Shown piece after piece: positions 1 to 7,147 of a stretch of 64,000 nucleotides of DNA. Both the position numbers and the translations under genes were made by a program. Under the pieces are notes generated by a model. That model was given only the letters and a program-made list of their open reading frames with translations. It made no database searches and was not told the origin of the DNA. The DNA is taken from contig CAWJCL010000001.1 in assembly GCA_963841425.1 (NCBI GenBank), positions 496,001 through 560,000 of the forward strand, given 5' to 3'. This DNA is from DATEOR01 sp963841425 (GTDB taxonomy: Bacteria; Actinomycetota; Thermoleophilia; Gaiellales; Gaiellaceae). Position 1 is the stretch's first letter. Every line of letters begins with the position of its first letter.

Positions 1-249
1 TCGGAGGCGATCCGCGTCGGCTTCAGCTACTACCTGACCAGCGTGGCGCGGTACGACCTCCTCTACGGCGCGCTCGGCTCCGTCTTCGCGCTGCTCCTCG
101 TCGTCTACCTGCAGTCGCTTGTCCTCCTGTTCGGAGCCGAGGTCGCATGCGCGTGGGCCGAGAGCGCCTACGGCCCGCCCGACCCTCCGGTTCCGGTCTT
201 CAAGCAGGCGCGCGAGGCGGTCGGGGGCCTGTTCGTGCGGAGGCCCTAG
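1..249 (+). CDS. YihY/BrkB family membrane protein, C-terminal part (5' end outside window)
   Basis: The reading frame is open from base 1 and ends at TAG 247-249, giving about 82 C-terminal residues. The segment has the usual BrkB ending: a Phe-Ser-Tyr-Tyr-Leu stretch, a Tyr-Gly-x-Leu-Gly turn, a hydrophobic helix and a Leu-x-Leu-x-Gly-Ala-Glu-Val motif at the end of the last membrane helix. The family is integral inner membrane; its substrate is unsettled. The next gene starts on the base after this stop, so the two are probably co-transcribed. A second BrkB gene lies at 3247-4101. Confidence 0.8.
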   Translation, partial: SEAIRVGFSYYLTSVARYDLLYGALGSVFALLLVVYLQSLVLLFGAEVACAWAESAYGPPDPPVPVFKQAREAVGGLFVRRP

Positions 250-993
250 GTGGGCGACAGCGTTCGCTGGATCGGGCATTCGACCGTCCTCGTCGAGCTG
301 GACGGCGTCCGCCTCCTCACCGACCCGCTGCTTCGGGAACGCGTAGTTCTGCTCCGCCGCTCCGAGCCGCTCGACCTCGGCGATCTCGAGGACCTCGACG
401 CGGTCCTGATCTCGCACATCCACTATGACCACCTCGATCTCGGCTCGCTCCGGCGCCTACGCGGGCCGAAGACCGTCGTCGTCCCCCGCGGCGCCGGCGC
501 TCTCCTGCGCCGTCGCGTGCAGGCTGCGGTCGAAGAGCTCGGCGTCGACGAGGTCGCAGAGGTCGGCCCCGTGACCGTGAAGGCCGTGCCCGCCGAGCAC
601 GACTCGACCCGCCTCTTCGGCAAGAAGACTGAGGCGCTCGGCTACGTCGTCAGCGGCTCCAGGCGCATCTACTTCCTGGGCGACACGGACCTCTTCCCCG
701 GGCTCGCGGATGTCGCGCCCGAAACCGACGTGGCGCTGATCCCGATCTGGGGCTGGGGCCCGTCGCTTGGCGCGGGTCACCTCGATCCGCGGAAAGCGGC
801 CGAGGCGCTTGCACTCATCCGGCCGCGCATGGCCGTGCCGATCCACTGGGGCACGTACTTTCCGGTGACGGCGCGGAAGTCGGCGCGCGGCTTTCTCCGG
901 GCTCCCGTGGCGGAGTTCCAGAAAGCGGCGGCCGAGCTCGCGCCCGGCGTGGACGTCCGCGTCCTCCCCGTCGGCGGGAGCCTCGAGCTCTGA
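250..993 (+). CDS. MBL-fold metallo-hydrolase (UlaG/NAPE-PLD-like)
   Basis: A protein of 247 residues with a GTG start directly behind the TAG of the BrkB gene. The metallo-beta-lactamase fold is shown by the N-terminal IGHSTVLVEL strand pair, the metal motif HIHYDHLD near residue 57, Asp in FLGDTDLF (about residue 140) and a C-terminal IHWGTYFP His. This pattern fits cytosolic zinc hydrolases of the UlaG / N-acyl-phosphatidylethanolamine phospholipase D-like group rather than beta-lactamases. The substrate cannot be told from sequence. Confidence 0.85.
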   Translation: MGDSVRWIGHSTVLVELDGVRLLTDPLLRERVVLLRRSEPLDLGDLEDLDAVLISHIHYDHLDLGSLRRLRGPKTVVVPRGAGALLRRRVQAAVEELGVDEVAEVGPVTVKAVPAEHDSTRLFGKKTEALGYVVSGSRRIYFLGDTDLFPGLADVAPETDVALIPIWGWGPSLGAGHLDPRKAAEALALIRPRMAVPIHWGTYFPVTARKSARGFLRAPVAEFQKAAAELAPGVDVRVLPVGGSLEL

Positions 994-996
994 CCG

Positions 997-1413
997 CTAG
1001 GCCGCGACGACGGGCTCCCTCCAGAAGATCAGCTGCAGGATCAGCTCGACCACCACCGACGCAACGGCGAGGATGATGGCCGCCCAGATCGTCGTCCAGA
1101 AGAAGTCGTCGATCGTCAGGTGGTCGGTCAGCGCGTCGGTGATCGAGAGCAGCACGGCCGTGATGAGGAGCGAGATGAGGCCGAGGGTGATCAGGTTGAA
1201 GGGCAGCGTGAGGATTCGGAGGATCGTCCCGATGATGGCGTTCACAACCCCGAAGATGAGCGCCACCCAGACGTAGGCCCAGAAGCCCCCCGTGATGTCG
1301 ACGCCGTTCAGGACCCACGCCGTGAAGGCGAACGCGGCGGCGAGGGCGACCCAGCGCACGACCAGGAGGGCGAGTGGGCTCGGTGTGGGACTGTGGCGTG
1401 CGGTCGTCTCCAT
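997..1413 (-). CDS. Phage holin family (Phage_holin_4_2-like) membrane protein
   Basis: A protein of 138 residues with four hydrophobic segments and the family-typical pattern of an N-terminal helix, a Gly-Val-Asp-Ile-Thr-Gly loop, then Phe-Gly-Val-Val-Asn-Ala followed by Leu-Thr-Leu-Pro-Phe-Asn-Leu-Ile-Thr-Leu-Gly. Despite the family name, chromosomal members in actinobacteria are not tied to prophages and their role is unknown. It ends 3 bp from the convergent MBL gene and lies just downstream of the DUF7144 gene on the same strand. Confidence 0.8.
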   Translation of the reverse strand: METTARHSPTPSPLALLVVRWVALAAAFAFTAWVLNGVDITGGFWAYVWVALIFGVVNAIIGTILRILTLPFNLITLGLISLLITAVLLSITDALTDHLTIDDFFWTTIWAAIILAVASVVVELILQLIFWREPVVAA

Positions 1414-1434
1414 GCGATTCCTTTCTCGACCCCG

Positions 1435-1866
1435 CTATTCGATGTAGCCCCGGCGAGGGGTGTAGTCCTCGAGTGGGCGCATGAGCGCGGAGATCGCGGC
1501 GATGTTGATGATGATTGCAGCGAGCGTCCAGATCGGAAATGCCGCGATGAACGCGAACTGCACGATCGTGTTCAGCATGAGCAGAAGGACCCCGGCGGCT
1601 CGCGCCCACGTCTTTAGCGCAAAGATCCCGAGCCCGACGAGGAGCTCGATGATTCCGAGGACGAGGAAGAACGCGCCCCACGACGAGAAGTCGGCGAAGA
1701 GCAGCCCGCCCTTCGTCACCGCGAAGTAGTCGTCCTTCAGGAGCGCGATGAAGCCCTGCAGGATGTTCAGCGAGCCGATGATGACCAGCAGCGCGCCGGC
1801 GAACGCGTACCACCCACTCGGGAGCTCACGCGTGGCGGGGCCGTCGTCCTGAGCTTGCGTCGCCAT
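1435..1866 (-). CDS. DUF7144-type four-helix membrane protein (copy 1)
   Basis: A protein of 143 residues with four predicted membrane helices. It has the characteristic Gly-Trp-Tyr-Ala-Phe-Ala-Gly first helix, a Lys-Asp-Asp-Tyr-Phe-Ala-Val extracytoplasmic loop and a Trp-Ala-Arg/Ala-Ala-Gly turn. It is paralogous to the protein at 4144-4560 (shared DDxF-V loop, WGxxxLxLGI helix, KTWA turn). The family has no established function. It is probably transcribed with the holin-like gene 21 bp downstream. One copy of the promoter-hairpin repeat lies divergently upstream. Confidence 0.75.
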   Translation of the reverse strand: MATQAQDDGPATRELPSGWYAFAGALLVIIGSLNILQGFIALLKDDYFAVTKGGLLFADFSSWGAFFLVLGIIELLVGLGIFALKTWARAAGVLLLMLNTIVQFAFIAAFPIWTLAAIIINIAAISALMRPLEDYTPRRGYIE

Positions 1867-1951
1867 CTATGTCTCCTTTAGCGGTAGAGGTTTGGTGCCA
1901 GGGAAAATTCTCCGTGCGGGCTCGGCTGTCAACCTCGCCCGGCGCCGCCGT

Positions 1952-1963
1952 TCACCCGGGTGA
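1952..1963. promoter_or_regulatory. 12-bp palindrome upstream of mini-RNA promoter 1
   Basis: TCACCCGGGTGA is a perfect palindrome lying 10 bp upstream of the -35 box of the first promoter-hairpin unit and between divergent transcription units. It looks like a dimeric repressor or activator site. Which promoter it serves is not known. Confidence 0.35.
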
Positions 1964-1973
1964 CTCTCGTCCC

Positions 1974-2003
1974 TTGACATCCGCGCGGCCGACCGAGTAG
2001 AGT
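1974..2003 (+). promoter_or_regulatory. Sigma-A-type promoter of mini-RNA copy 1
   Basis: TTGACA (1974-1979), an 18-bp spacer, then TAGAGT (1998-2003). The same arrangement precedes the two other hairpin copies, and only the hexamers are conserved between copies. This argues that they are real promoter boxes. Transcription would start near 2010. Confidence 0.7.
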
Positions 2004-2010
2004 CCTCCCT

Positions 2011-2053
2011 GTCAGATCCGTGGGCCCTCGGGTTCGCGGATCTGGCGTTTTAA
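2011..2053 (+). ncRNA. Mini-RNA hairpin copy 1 (candidate ~40-nt transcript)
   Basis: Perfect 8-bp stem CAGATCCG (2013-2020) with CGGATCTG (2037-2044), extendable by G-T and G-C pairs. It encloses the 16-nt loop TGGGCCCTCGGGTTCG and is followed by GCGTTTTAA. With the promoter ending 7 nt upstream, the predicted RNA is little more than one stem-loop with a U-tract, so the hairpin may be both product and terminator. The hairpin block is identical in all three copies, whereas the flanks and promoter spacers differ. It matches no RNA family I can name. Confidence 0.55.
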
Positions 2054-2060
2054 CGGACGG

Positions 2061-3164
2061 TTACGGGACCGCCTGGTCGCCAGGCTCGGGCAGCGGAGGC
2101 TCGAGCGTCGGCGCCCGTCCCTCGCGCCAGGCGCCGATGAGGATCTCGATCGCCTTGGTCACAGGCACGGCGATGAGCGCGCCGACGATCCCGAAGAGGG
2201 ACGTGAACACGATCACGGTCACGACCGAGAGGAACGGGTGGATCTCCACCGTCTCCTTGAAGATCCTCGGCGTAATGAGGTTGTTCTCGACCTGCTGGTA
2301 GAGGATCAGCACGGCGCCCGCGACGACGCCCTTCCACGGCTCCTCGAGCAGGCCGACGATCACGACGGGGATGGTGCCGAGCGTGGCGCCGATGTTTGGG
2401 ATCAGGTCGGTGATCCCGACGAACAGCGATAGGGCGGCCGCGTACGGGAGCCCAAGGAGCTTCATCGTCACGAACGTCGTGAGCCCGGCGATGACGCCGA
2501 TGAGGAACTTCCCGTACCAGTAGCCCGTGTTCATCTTGAAGATCCGCCGCGCTGCATCCAGGAAGGGCGCGCGGTAGGTGAACGGCATGAAGCCGACGAG
2601 GCCATTCAGGAGATCGCGGCCGTACACCAGAAAGTAGAGGGTGAACGTGAAGATCATGAAGACCGCGAATCCGGCGCTCGCAAGCCCGCCGACGAGGTCC
2701 AGAACCTTTCCGCTTTTCTCGAAGAAGGTCGACGCGCCCTCCGCGGTGTTGCCCGCGGTCTGGATCGCCTCGTCGGCGTTCAGCGAATCGGAGGCGCCCG
2801 TGTTTTGCAGCTGCTCGACGTAACCCGGAATGGCCGCCTTCAAGCCCTGGGCGGCGTCGACGATCGATGGAATGAGCGCGAAGGCAAAAAAGAGGATGAC
2901 CGCGGTGATCATGAGGAAGGCGAGCCCCGTCGACCAGCCCCGGCCGAGGCCCCTGCGCGTGAAGATCCTGATCAGCGGCTCGATCGAGAAGGCCAGGAAG
3001 CCGGCGGCGACAAGCCAGACGACCGTCTCGCGCACGAGCCAGATGCCGATGAGGAGCGCGGAGACGGCGAGGATGACCGCCACCGCCACGAGCGTGGCGA
3101 CGGCGATGAAGCGGCGGTTCGGCCGCCCGTCTGGAACGTCGAGAGCAGGGCCCATTGAGGCCAT
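2061..3164 (-). CDS. AI-2E family transporter (TqsA-like permease)
   Basis: A protein of 367 residues with paired N-terminal helices, a large soluble or amphipathic segment (about residues 115-165) and C-terminal helices. It carries the family marks Asp-Leu-Ile-Pro-Asn-Ile-Gly-Ala-Thr and the QQVENNLITPRI motif. Family members include the AI-2 exporter TqsA and Na+/H+ antiporter-like proteins, so the substrate is open. The stop lies only 8 bp beyond the U-tract of mini-RNA copy 1, which is transcribed towards it. Confidence 0.9.
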   Translation of the reverse strand: MASMGPALDVPDGRPNRRFIAVATLVAVAVILAVSALLIGIWLVRETVVWLVAAGFLAFSIEPLIRIFTRRGLGRGWSTGLAFLMITAVILFFAFALIPSIVDAAQGLKAAIPGYVEQLQNTGASDSLNADEAIQTAGNTAEGASTFFEKSGKVLDLVGGLASAGFAVFMIFTFTLYFLVYGRDLLNGLVGFMPFTYRAPFLDAARRIFKMNTGYWYGKFLIGVIAGLTTFVTMKLLGLPYAAALSLFVGITDLIPNIGATLGTIPVVIVGLLEEPWKGVVAGAVLILYQQVENNLITPRIFKETVEIHPFLSVVTVIVFTSLFGIVGALIAVPVTKAIEILIGAWREGRAPTLEPPLPEPGDQAVP

Positions 3165-3246
3165 AGCTGATTAGGGTTCACGCTCAGGAGCCGACTTCCT
3201 GCCGAGCGACGACGACCCCCTCCCCGAGGCAGCGCCCAAGCGGACG

Positions 3247-4101
3247 ATGCGAGACCGCGCCCAGGCCGCGCGGGCGCGGGGCCTCGAGCTCCGGGAGCAG
3301 CTGGAGGGGCAGCGCGCGGAACATGCGTCGATCGAGACGGGTTTCTGCTGGCTTCAGCGCGACAAGGACATCGCGGGCGGAGTTCTCGGCGGCGGGCTCG
3401 CCTACCGGTTCTTCTTCTGGATCCTCGCGCTGAGCGTGCTCGTCGCGGGCGGGCTCGGGTTCGCGTCGGCCTCCGGTACCGACGTCGAGGAGAGCTCGCA
3501 CGACGCCGGGGTCACGGACTCGCTGGCGCAGATCATCGCGAGTGCGGCCGCCCAGTCGGAGACCGCCCGCTGGTGGCTCGTCCTCTCCGGCGTCGCCCTC
3601 GTGCTGTGGTCGAGCTACGGCCTCCTGCGGGCGCTGCACCTCGTCCATGCGGCCGCGTGGCGGATCAGCCCTCCCCCGCTTCGGAACCTGCCGAAAGCGG
3701 TTGGGTTCGTGCTCGCGGCACCGGTCGTCCTCTTCGCGGCGACGGCAGCCGCCGGGTGGGTGCGCGCCCATGCGGCCGATCCGGTCGGGCTCGCGGCGAC
3801 GCTCGGAGTCGGCGTCTGCTTCGGCGCAGTCTGGATCTGGGTCTCCATGTACCTGCCGTCGCCGGACGTGCCGTGGACCGCTTTTCTGCCGGGCGCGATC
3901 CTGTTCGGCGTCGGCCTCGAGGCGCTGCATGTGTTCACGACCTACTTCCTGCAGGCCAAGCTCGCCAGCGCGTCGGAGCTCTACGGCGTGCTCGGCCTCG
4001 CCACCACGGCGCTCTTCGTCTTCTTCCTCGTCGGCCGCGGGGTGATCTGGGCGGCAGAGCTGAACGCGGTCGTCTGGGATGTGCGGATGCGCAGGAAATA
4101 A
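3247..4101 (+). CDS. YihY/BrkB family membrane protein (full length)
   Basis: A protein of 284 residues with about six membrane helices. The N-terminal Asp-Lys-Asp-Ile-Ala-Gly-Gly motif follows a cytosolic helix. The C-terminal Ser-Glu-Leu-Tyr-Gly-Val-Leu-Gly and Ile-Trp-Ala-Ala-Glu-Leu-Asn match the family. In-frame sequence upstream back to TAG 3172 has no other ATG, GTG or TTG, so ATG 3247 is the best start. Family function is unresolved. It is divergent from the AI-2E gene and followed 42 bp later by a DUF7144 gene. Confidence 0.8.
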   Translation: MRDRAQAARARGLELREQLEGQRAEHASIETGFCWLQRDKDIAGGVLGGGLAYRFFFWILALSVLVAGGLGFASASGTDVEESSHDAGVTDSLAQIIASAAAQSETARWWLVLSGVALVLWSSYGLLRALHLVHAAAWRISPPPLRNLPKAVGFVLAAPVVLFAATAAAGWVRAHAADPVGLAATLGVGVCFGAVWIWVSMYLPSPDVPWTAFLPGAILFGVGLEALHVFTTYFLQAKLASASELYGVLGLATTALFVFFLVGRGVIWAAELNAVVWDVRMRRK

Positions 4102-4143
4102 CCGGCTCTGCTCGTACTACGGGGCGACGAAAGGAGCCAAGGA

Positions 4144-4560
4144 ATGTCGCAGTACGAAACGTCTCGAGAACCGACGGTCTCCGGCTGGGTGGTCGGAGGC
4201 ATCACGTTCGCGGGGACGATGCTGATCCTCATCGGCATGTTCCAGGCGATCGACGGGCTCGTCGCCATCTTCAACGACGACTTCTTCCTCGTGACGCAGA
4301 ACTACACGTTCGACCTCGACACGACGGCGTGGGGCTGGATCCATCTCCTGCTCGGAATCGTCATGGTGCTCGCCGGCTGGTCGATCTTCGCCGGCAAGAC
4401 GTGGGCGGCGGTGGTCGGGCTCACGCTGGCGATGCTGAGCGCCCTGGCGAACTTCTTCTTCATCCCCTACTACCCGCTCTGGTCGCTCGTCATGATCGCC
4501 CTCGACTGCTGGGTGATCTGGGCGCTCACCCGCCCCGGAGTCGTACGCTCGAGCACGTAG
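4144..4560 (+). CDS. DUF7144-type four-helix membrane protein (copy 2)
   Basis: A protein of 138 residues with four hydrophobic helices, paralogous to the 1435-1866 product. The ribosome site AAAGGAG lies 8 bp upstream of ATG. An Asn-Asp-Asp-Phe-Phe-Leu-Val loop follows helix 1, and Lys-Thr-Trp-Ala-Ala-Val-Val precedes helix 3. The function is unknown. Mini-RNA copy 2 begins 22 bp after its stop, so both DUF7144 genes have a hairpin unit as neighbour. Confidence 0.75.
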   Translation: MSQYETSREPTVSGWVVGGITFAGTMLILIGMFQAIDGLVAIFNDDFFLVTQNYTFDLDTTAWGWIHLLLGIVMVLAGWSIFAGKTWAAVVGLTLAMLSALANFFFIPYYPLWSLVMIALDCWVIWALTRPGVVRSST

Positions 4561-4581
4561 GCCGTCTTCTTCGCCGGCCCC

Positions 4582-4611
4582 TTGACACGCGTGCCGGCGA
4601 GCCAGTAGGTT
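4582..4611 (+). promoter_or_regulatory. Promoter of mini-RNA copy 2
   Basis: TTGACA (4582-4587), 18-bp spacer, TAGGTT (4606-4611). The distance from the -10 box to the hairpin is 15 bp, the same as in copy 1. The spacer sequence is unrelated to the other copies apart from GC bias. Confidence 0.7.
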
Positions 4612-4618
4612 CCCTCCC

Positions 4619-4661
4619 GTCAGATCCGTGGGCCCTCGGGTTCGCGGATCTGGCGTTTTAA
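4619..4661 (+). ncRNA. Mini-RNA hairpin copy 2
   Basis: Stem CAGATCCG (4621-4628) with CGGATCTG (4645-4652), the same 16-nt loop as copy 1 and the same GCGTTTTAA tail. It starts 58 bp after the DUF7144 stop with its own promoter between, so it is not simply the terminator of that gene, although it could also serve as one. Confidence 0.55.
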
Positions 4662-4707
4662 GGGACGGTCGGCGAACGGAATTTCCCGCTCGCAGCGAAA
4701 ACCGCGT

Positions 4708-4914
4708 TTGGTGCAGCCCCCCGAACTCGCTAGCCTCGAACCCGTGCTGCGGTGCATCGAATGTGGCGCCGAGACCGACCGCTTCGAGCCGGGCTGGCGA
4801 ACGCTTCTCAGCTTCGATCCCGAGCAGGACAGCTTCGACGAGGCGGTCAGCTACTGCCCGGAATGCTCGGTGCGGGAGTTCGAGTTCCCCGCCCGCGTCT
4901 CTCCGCGCGACTAA
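4708..4914 (+). CDS. Small zinc-ribbon-like protein
   Basis: A protein of up to 68 residues with two Cys pairs, CIECG and CPECS, spaced about 32 residues apart, as in small treble-clef or zinc-ribbon proteins. Between them are acidic and aromatic residues. The start is TTG 4708 or GTG 4711. No strong ribosome site is visible. The function is unknown; small four-Cys proteins of this kind are common near stress genes in this lineage. Confidence 0.55.
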   Translation: MVQPPELASLEPVLRCIECGAETDRFEPGWRTLLSFDPEQDSFDEAVSYCPECSVREFEFPARVSPRD

Positions 4915-4987
4915 CGGCCTTCGGCTCAGAGGCTAGCCCGCCCGCCCGCTGGTAGCCTCGGCTGGAAGCGAGCAGAGGAGGTCGAGG

Positions 4988-5749
4988 ATGAGCACCGTCG
5001 AGACCAGGGTCGGCACGTTCGTGTGGCACGAGCAGGTGTCCGGCGATCCCGCGAAGGCCAAGGAGTTCTACGGACAGCTCTTCGGCTGGGGCACCGAGGT
5101 CTTCGGTCCGGGCGAGATCGACTACGAGATGATCTCGGCCGGCGGGAAGACCCACGGCGGCTTCAGCAAGGCCATGGAGGGCGCGCCCCCGCCTCACTGG
5201 CTCGGGCACGTGCTCGTCGAGAGCGTGGACGAGACGGTTGAACGCGCGACGGCCGCGGGCGGGAAGCTCCTCGCAGGGCCGTTCGACATGGAAGCTGTCG
5301 GGCGCATGGCGATCATCGCCGACCCACAGGGCGCCTTTCTGGGCGTGTACCAGCGCTTCAGCGAGGGCAGCGACTCCGAGGGAATCTTCGTCTGGGACGA
5401 GCTCGGCACGACGGACGCCGACGGCGCGCAGCGGTTCTACGAGGACGTCTTCGGTTGGACGACGACCGACATGGGATCGGACTTCGGCGGCTACCGGATC
5501 TTCGATCGCGTCGGGGGCACCGGCCAGGGCCATGCCGGCCTCATGCAGAACCAGACCGAGGGCATCCCGGCCATGTGGACGCCGTATGTCGGAGTCGAAG
5601 ACGCGGATGCCATCTGCGCCAAGGCGAAGGAGCTCGGCGCCAAGGCCGTCGTCGAGCCGATGGACGTCCCGGGCGTCGGCCGCTTCGCGATCCTCCAGGA
5701 TCCGCAGGGCGCCGTCTTCGGCGTCATCAAGGGCGAGCCCGCCTCCTAG
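4988..5749 (+). CDS. VOC family protein, two glyoxalase-fold domains
   Basis: A protein of 253 residues made of two tandem VOC modules (about 1-120 and 130-253). Each starts with a TFVWHEQ/IFVWDEL strand, followed by an Ala-x-x-Phe-Tyr-xx-x-Phe-Gly-Trp helix and ending Ile-Leu/Ile-Ala-Asp/Gln-Pro-Gln-Gly-Ala. Ribosome site AGAGGAGG lies before ATG. This type is often annotated as glyoxalase/bleomycin-resistance-like; no substrate can be assigned. A fragment of a paralogous 3' end lies at 7148-7216. Confidence 0.85.
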   Translation: MSTVETRVGTFVWHEQVSGDPAKAKEFYGQLFGWGTEVFGPGEIDYEMISAGGKTHGGFSKAMEGAPPPHWLGHVLVESVDETVERATAAGGKLLAGPFDMEAVGRMAIIADPQGAFLGVYQRFSEGSDSEGIFVWDELGTTDADGAQRFYEDVFGWTTTDMGSDFGGYRIFDRVGGTGQGHAGLMQNQTEGIPAMWTPYVGVEDADAICAKAKELGAKAVVEPMDVPGVGRFAILQDPQGAVFGVIKGEPAS

Positions 5750-5914
5750 GCGCGGCCGTCCACCCCACCTCGGCGCCGACGGTCGAATCGCGGCCGAGCT
5801 TGCGGCCCCTCGTTCGCGCGACCCCATCTATCGGTTCGGGATGCTGACGCAGCAGGCGCTCGAGAACGCCCTCGCGGCGGCAGGCGGGTGAACTGGGGTT
5901 TCGCACCGACGATG
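5750..5914. other. Intergenic stretch with possible gene remnant
   Basis: No complete gene. On the plus strand 5812-5891 stays open and reads as a protein-like tail (DPIYRFGMLTQQALENALAA) ending at TGA. This could be the 3' scrap of a decayed gene. I cannot name the parent family, so this is only a suggestion. Confidence 0.25.
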
Positions 5915-6661
5915 CTAGCCGCCGAGCCCGCGGCCGCCGTCCACGACGAGTCGCTGGCCGGTAATGAACGCGGCGCCGTCCGACGCGAAGAAGCTGACCG
6001 CGTGCGCTACCTCCTCGGGCGTCCCCATTCGGCCTGCGGGTACCGAGGCGAGATAGGCGGCGCGTGTCTCGGCGGTCACATCCGCGTGCCGCTCGACGGG
6101 GACAAAGCCTGGTGAGACGGCGTTCACCGTGATCCCGTGGGGCGCAAGCTCACGCGCCCAGCTCCTCGTCAACCCAACCTGGGCGCTCTTCGCCGTCACG
6201 TAGGCGGAGCGGCCCCGCGGAGGAAGGTCGACGACCTCCGAGTCGATCTCGACGATGCGCCCCCAGCCCCGTTCGCGCATCCCGGGTACGACGGCGCGGC
6301 CGAGCAGGACGGGGCTCTTGACGAAGAACTCGAGCTGCGCCATGTGGTCGTCCCAGCCGACGTCCTCGAGCGGCGCCTCGGGCTGGGGTCCGGTCGCGTT
6401 GAGAACGAGGACGGCGACCGGCGCGAGCGCATCGTCGACCACGCGGACGAGCTCGGCCACCTGGCCCTCGTCCGTCACGTCTGCAGCGAAGGCTTGCGCG
6501 GCACCCCCGGCGGCAACGATCTCGGCGGCAACGTCCTCCGCTCCCCCGTCTGCATGCAGGCCGTTGACGGCCACCGAGAGGCCGTCTCGGGCCAACCGCA
6601 TGGCGATGTGGCGCCCGAGCCCGCGGGAGCTACCCGTAACGAGCGCCACCCGCTGGTTCAT
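5915..6661 (-). CDS. SDR family NAD(P)-dependent oxidoreductase
   Basis: A protein of 248 residues with a classical SDR layout: N-terminal TGSSRGLG cofactor motif, an Asn-Ala-Thr-Gly variant of NNAG near residue 90, and catalytic Tyr and Lys in SAYVTAKSA (about 160). The C-terminal PEEVAHAVSFFASDGAAFIT segment leads into GxxLxVDGG, as in FabG-like enzymes. ATG 6661 overlaps the TGA of the upstream TfoX-like gene (ATGA), so translation is probably coupled. The substrate is unknown. Confidence 0.88.
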   Translation of the reverse strand: MNQRVALVTGSSRGLGRHIAMRLARDGLSVAVNGLHADGGAEDVAAEIVAAGGAAQAFAADVTDEGQVAELVRVVDDALAPVAVLVLNATGPQPEAPLEDVGWDDHMAQLEFFVKSPVLLGRAVVPGMRERGWGRIVEIDSEVVDLPPRGRSAYVTAKSAQVGLTRSWARELAPHGITVNAVSPGFVPVERHADVTAETRAAYLASVPAGRMGTPEEVAHAVSFFASDGAAFITGQRLVVDGGRGLGG

Positions 6662-6993
6662 TTTTTGGCGGGGAGAGAACGCGCATAGGCCGTCCCACGC
6701 CCGACCCACTCTGCGAGCTCGTCCTCACCGGCGACGTCCTCGGCGTCGACGCGCAGCCAGCCGCGCATGCTCCGCCCACGCATCTCCATCAGCTGAGCGG
6801 GAGTCTTCGCCACCAGCTCGTCCGATTCGCCGGGATCGACCCGAACGAGAATCCCGCCCTGGCCGCTGACTCCGACGGCCATATTGCCTCCGATGAGAAA
6901 GGCGAGCCCGCCGAACATCTTCTGCTCGGTGAGGCCCGGCTCGGCGCTCACCAGCTCGCGGATCCGGGCCGCGAGATCCTCGTCGTAGGCCAC
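6658..6993 (-). CDS. TfoX/Sxy N-terminal domain protein
   Basis: A protein of about 111 residues. After an Ala-Tyr-Asp-Glu-Asp-Leu start it has the TfoX-N signature Lys-Met-Phe-Gly-Gly-Leu-Ala-Phe-Leu followed by Gly-Asn-Met-Ala-Val-Gly-Val. GTG 6993 is preferred because the conserved domain begins there. An in-frame ATG-like upstream extension to 7047 would run through the promoter of mini-RNA copy 3. Stand-alone TfoX-N proteins are usually small cytosolic proteins of unknown role rather than competence regulators. Confidence 0.8.
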   Translation of the reverse strand: MAYDEDLAARIRELVSAEPGLTEQKMFGGLAFLIGGNMAVGVSGQGGILVRVDPGESDELVAKTPAQLMEMRGRSMRGWLRVDAEDVAGEDELAEWVGRGTAYARSLPAKK

Positions 6994-7020
6994 CGGACGA
7001 TCGTACTCCAGCGCAGAACC

Positions 7021-7042
7021 AAGGGATCTTGGAAGATCCCTT
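7021..7042. promoter_or_regulatory. 22-bp perfect inverted repeat overlapping a -35 box
   Basis: AAGGGATCTT, a GG centre, then AAGATCCCTT: ten-base arms with no mismatch. Its last two bases are the first two of TTGACA of mini-RNA promoter 3, and it also lies 28 bp upstream of the TfoX-like start on the other strand. The position is what one expects of an operator. The regulator is unknown. Confidence 0.55.
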
Positions 7043-7069
7043 GACACGCGTGGCCCGAAGCACTAGCTT
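7041..7069 (+). promoter_or_regulatory. Promoter of mini-RNA copy 3
   Basis: TTGACA (7041-7046), 17-bp spacer, TAGCTT (7064-7069), then 8 bp to the hairpin stem. One base shorter in both intervals than copies 1 and 2. Confidence 0.68.
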
Positions 7070-7075
7070 CGTGTC

Positions 7076-7118
7076 GTCAGATCCGTGGGCCCTCGGGTTC
7101 GCGGATCTGGCGTTTTAA
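7076..7118 (+). ncRNA. Mini-RNA hairpin copy 3
   Basis: Stem CAGATCCG (7078-7085) with CGGATCTG (7102-7109). Loop and GCGTTTTAA tail are identical to copies 1 and 2. It lies between the TfoX-like gene (divergent) and a remnant of a VOC gene. Confidence 0.55.
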
Positions 7119-7147
7119 CGGACCGTCGCGATCGCCCCGACGGAAGC

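Noticed and set aside
2020..4936. Plus-strand frames at 2020 and 4628 that begin with the same ten residues
   Set aside because: Both start codons lie inside the repeated hairpin, so the shared N-terminus is only the translated hairpin. The rest of the two frames is unrelated and overlaps real genes.
2011..7118. Hairpin copies as the known actinobacterial 6C RNA
   Set aside because: 6C RNAs have two hairpins with six or more C in each loop. Here there is one hairpin and a mixed loop.
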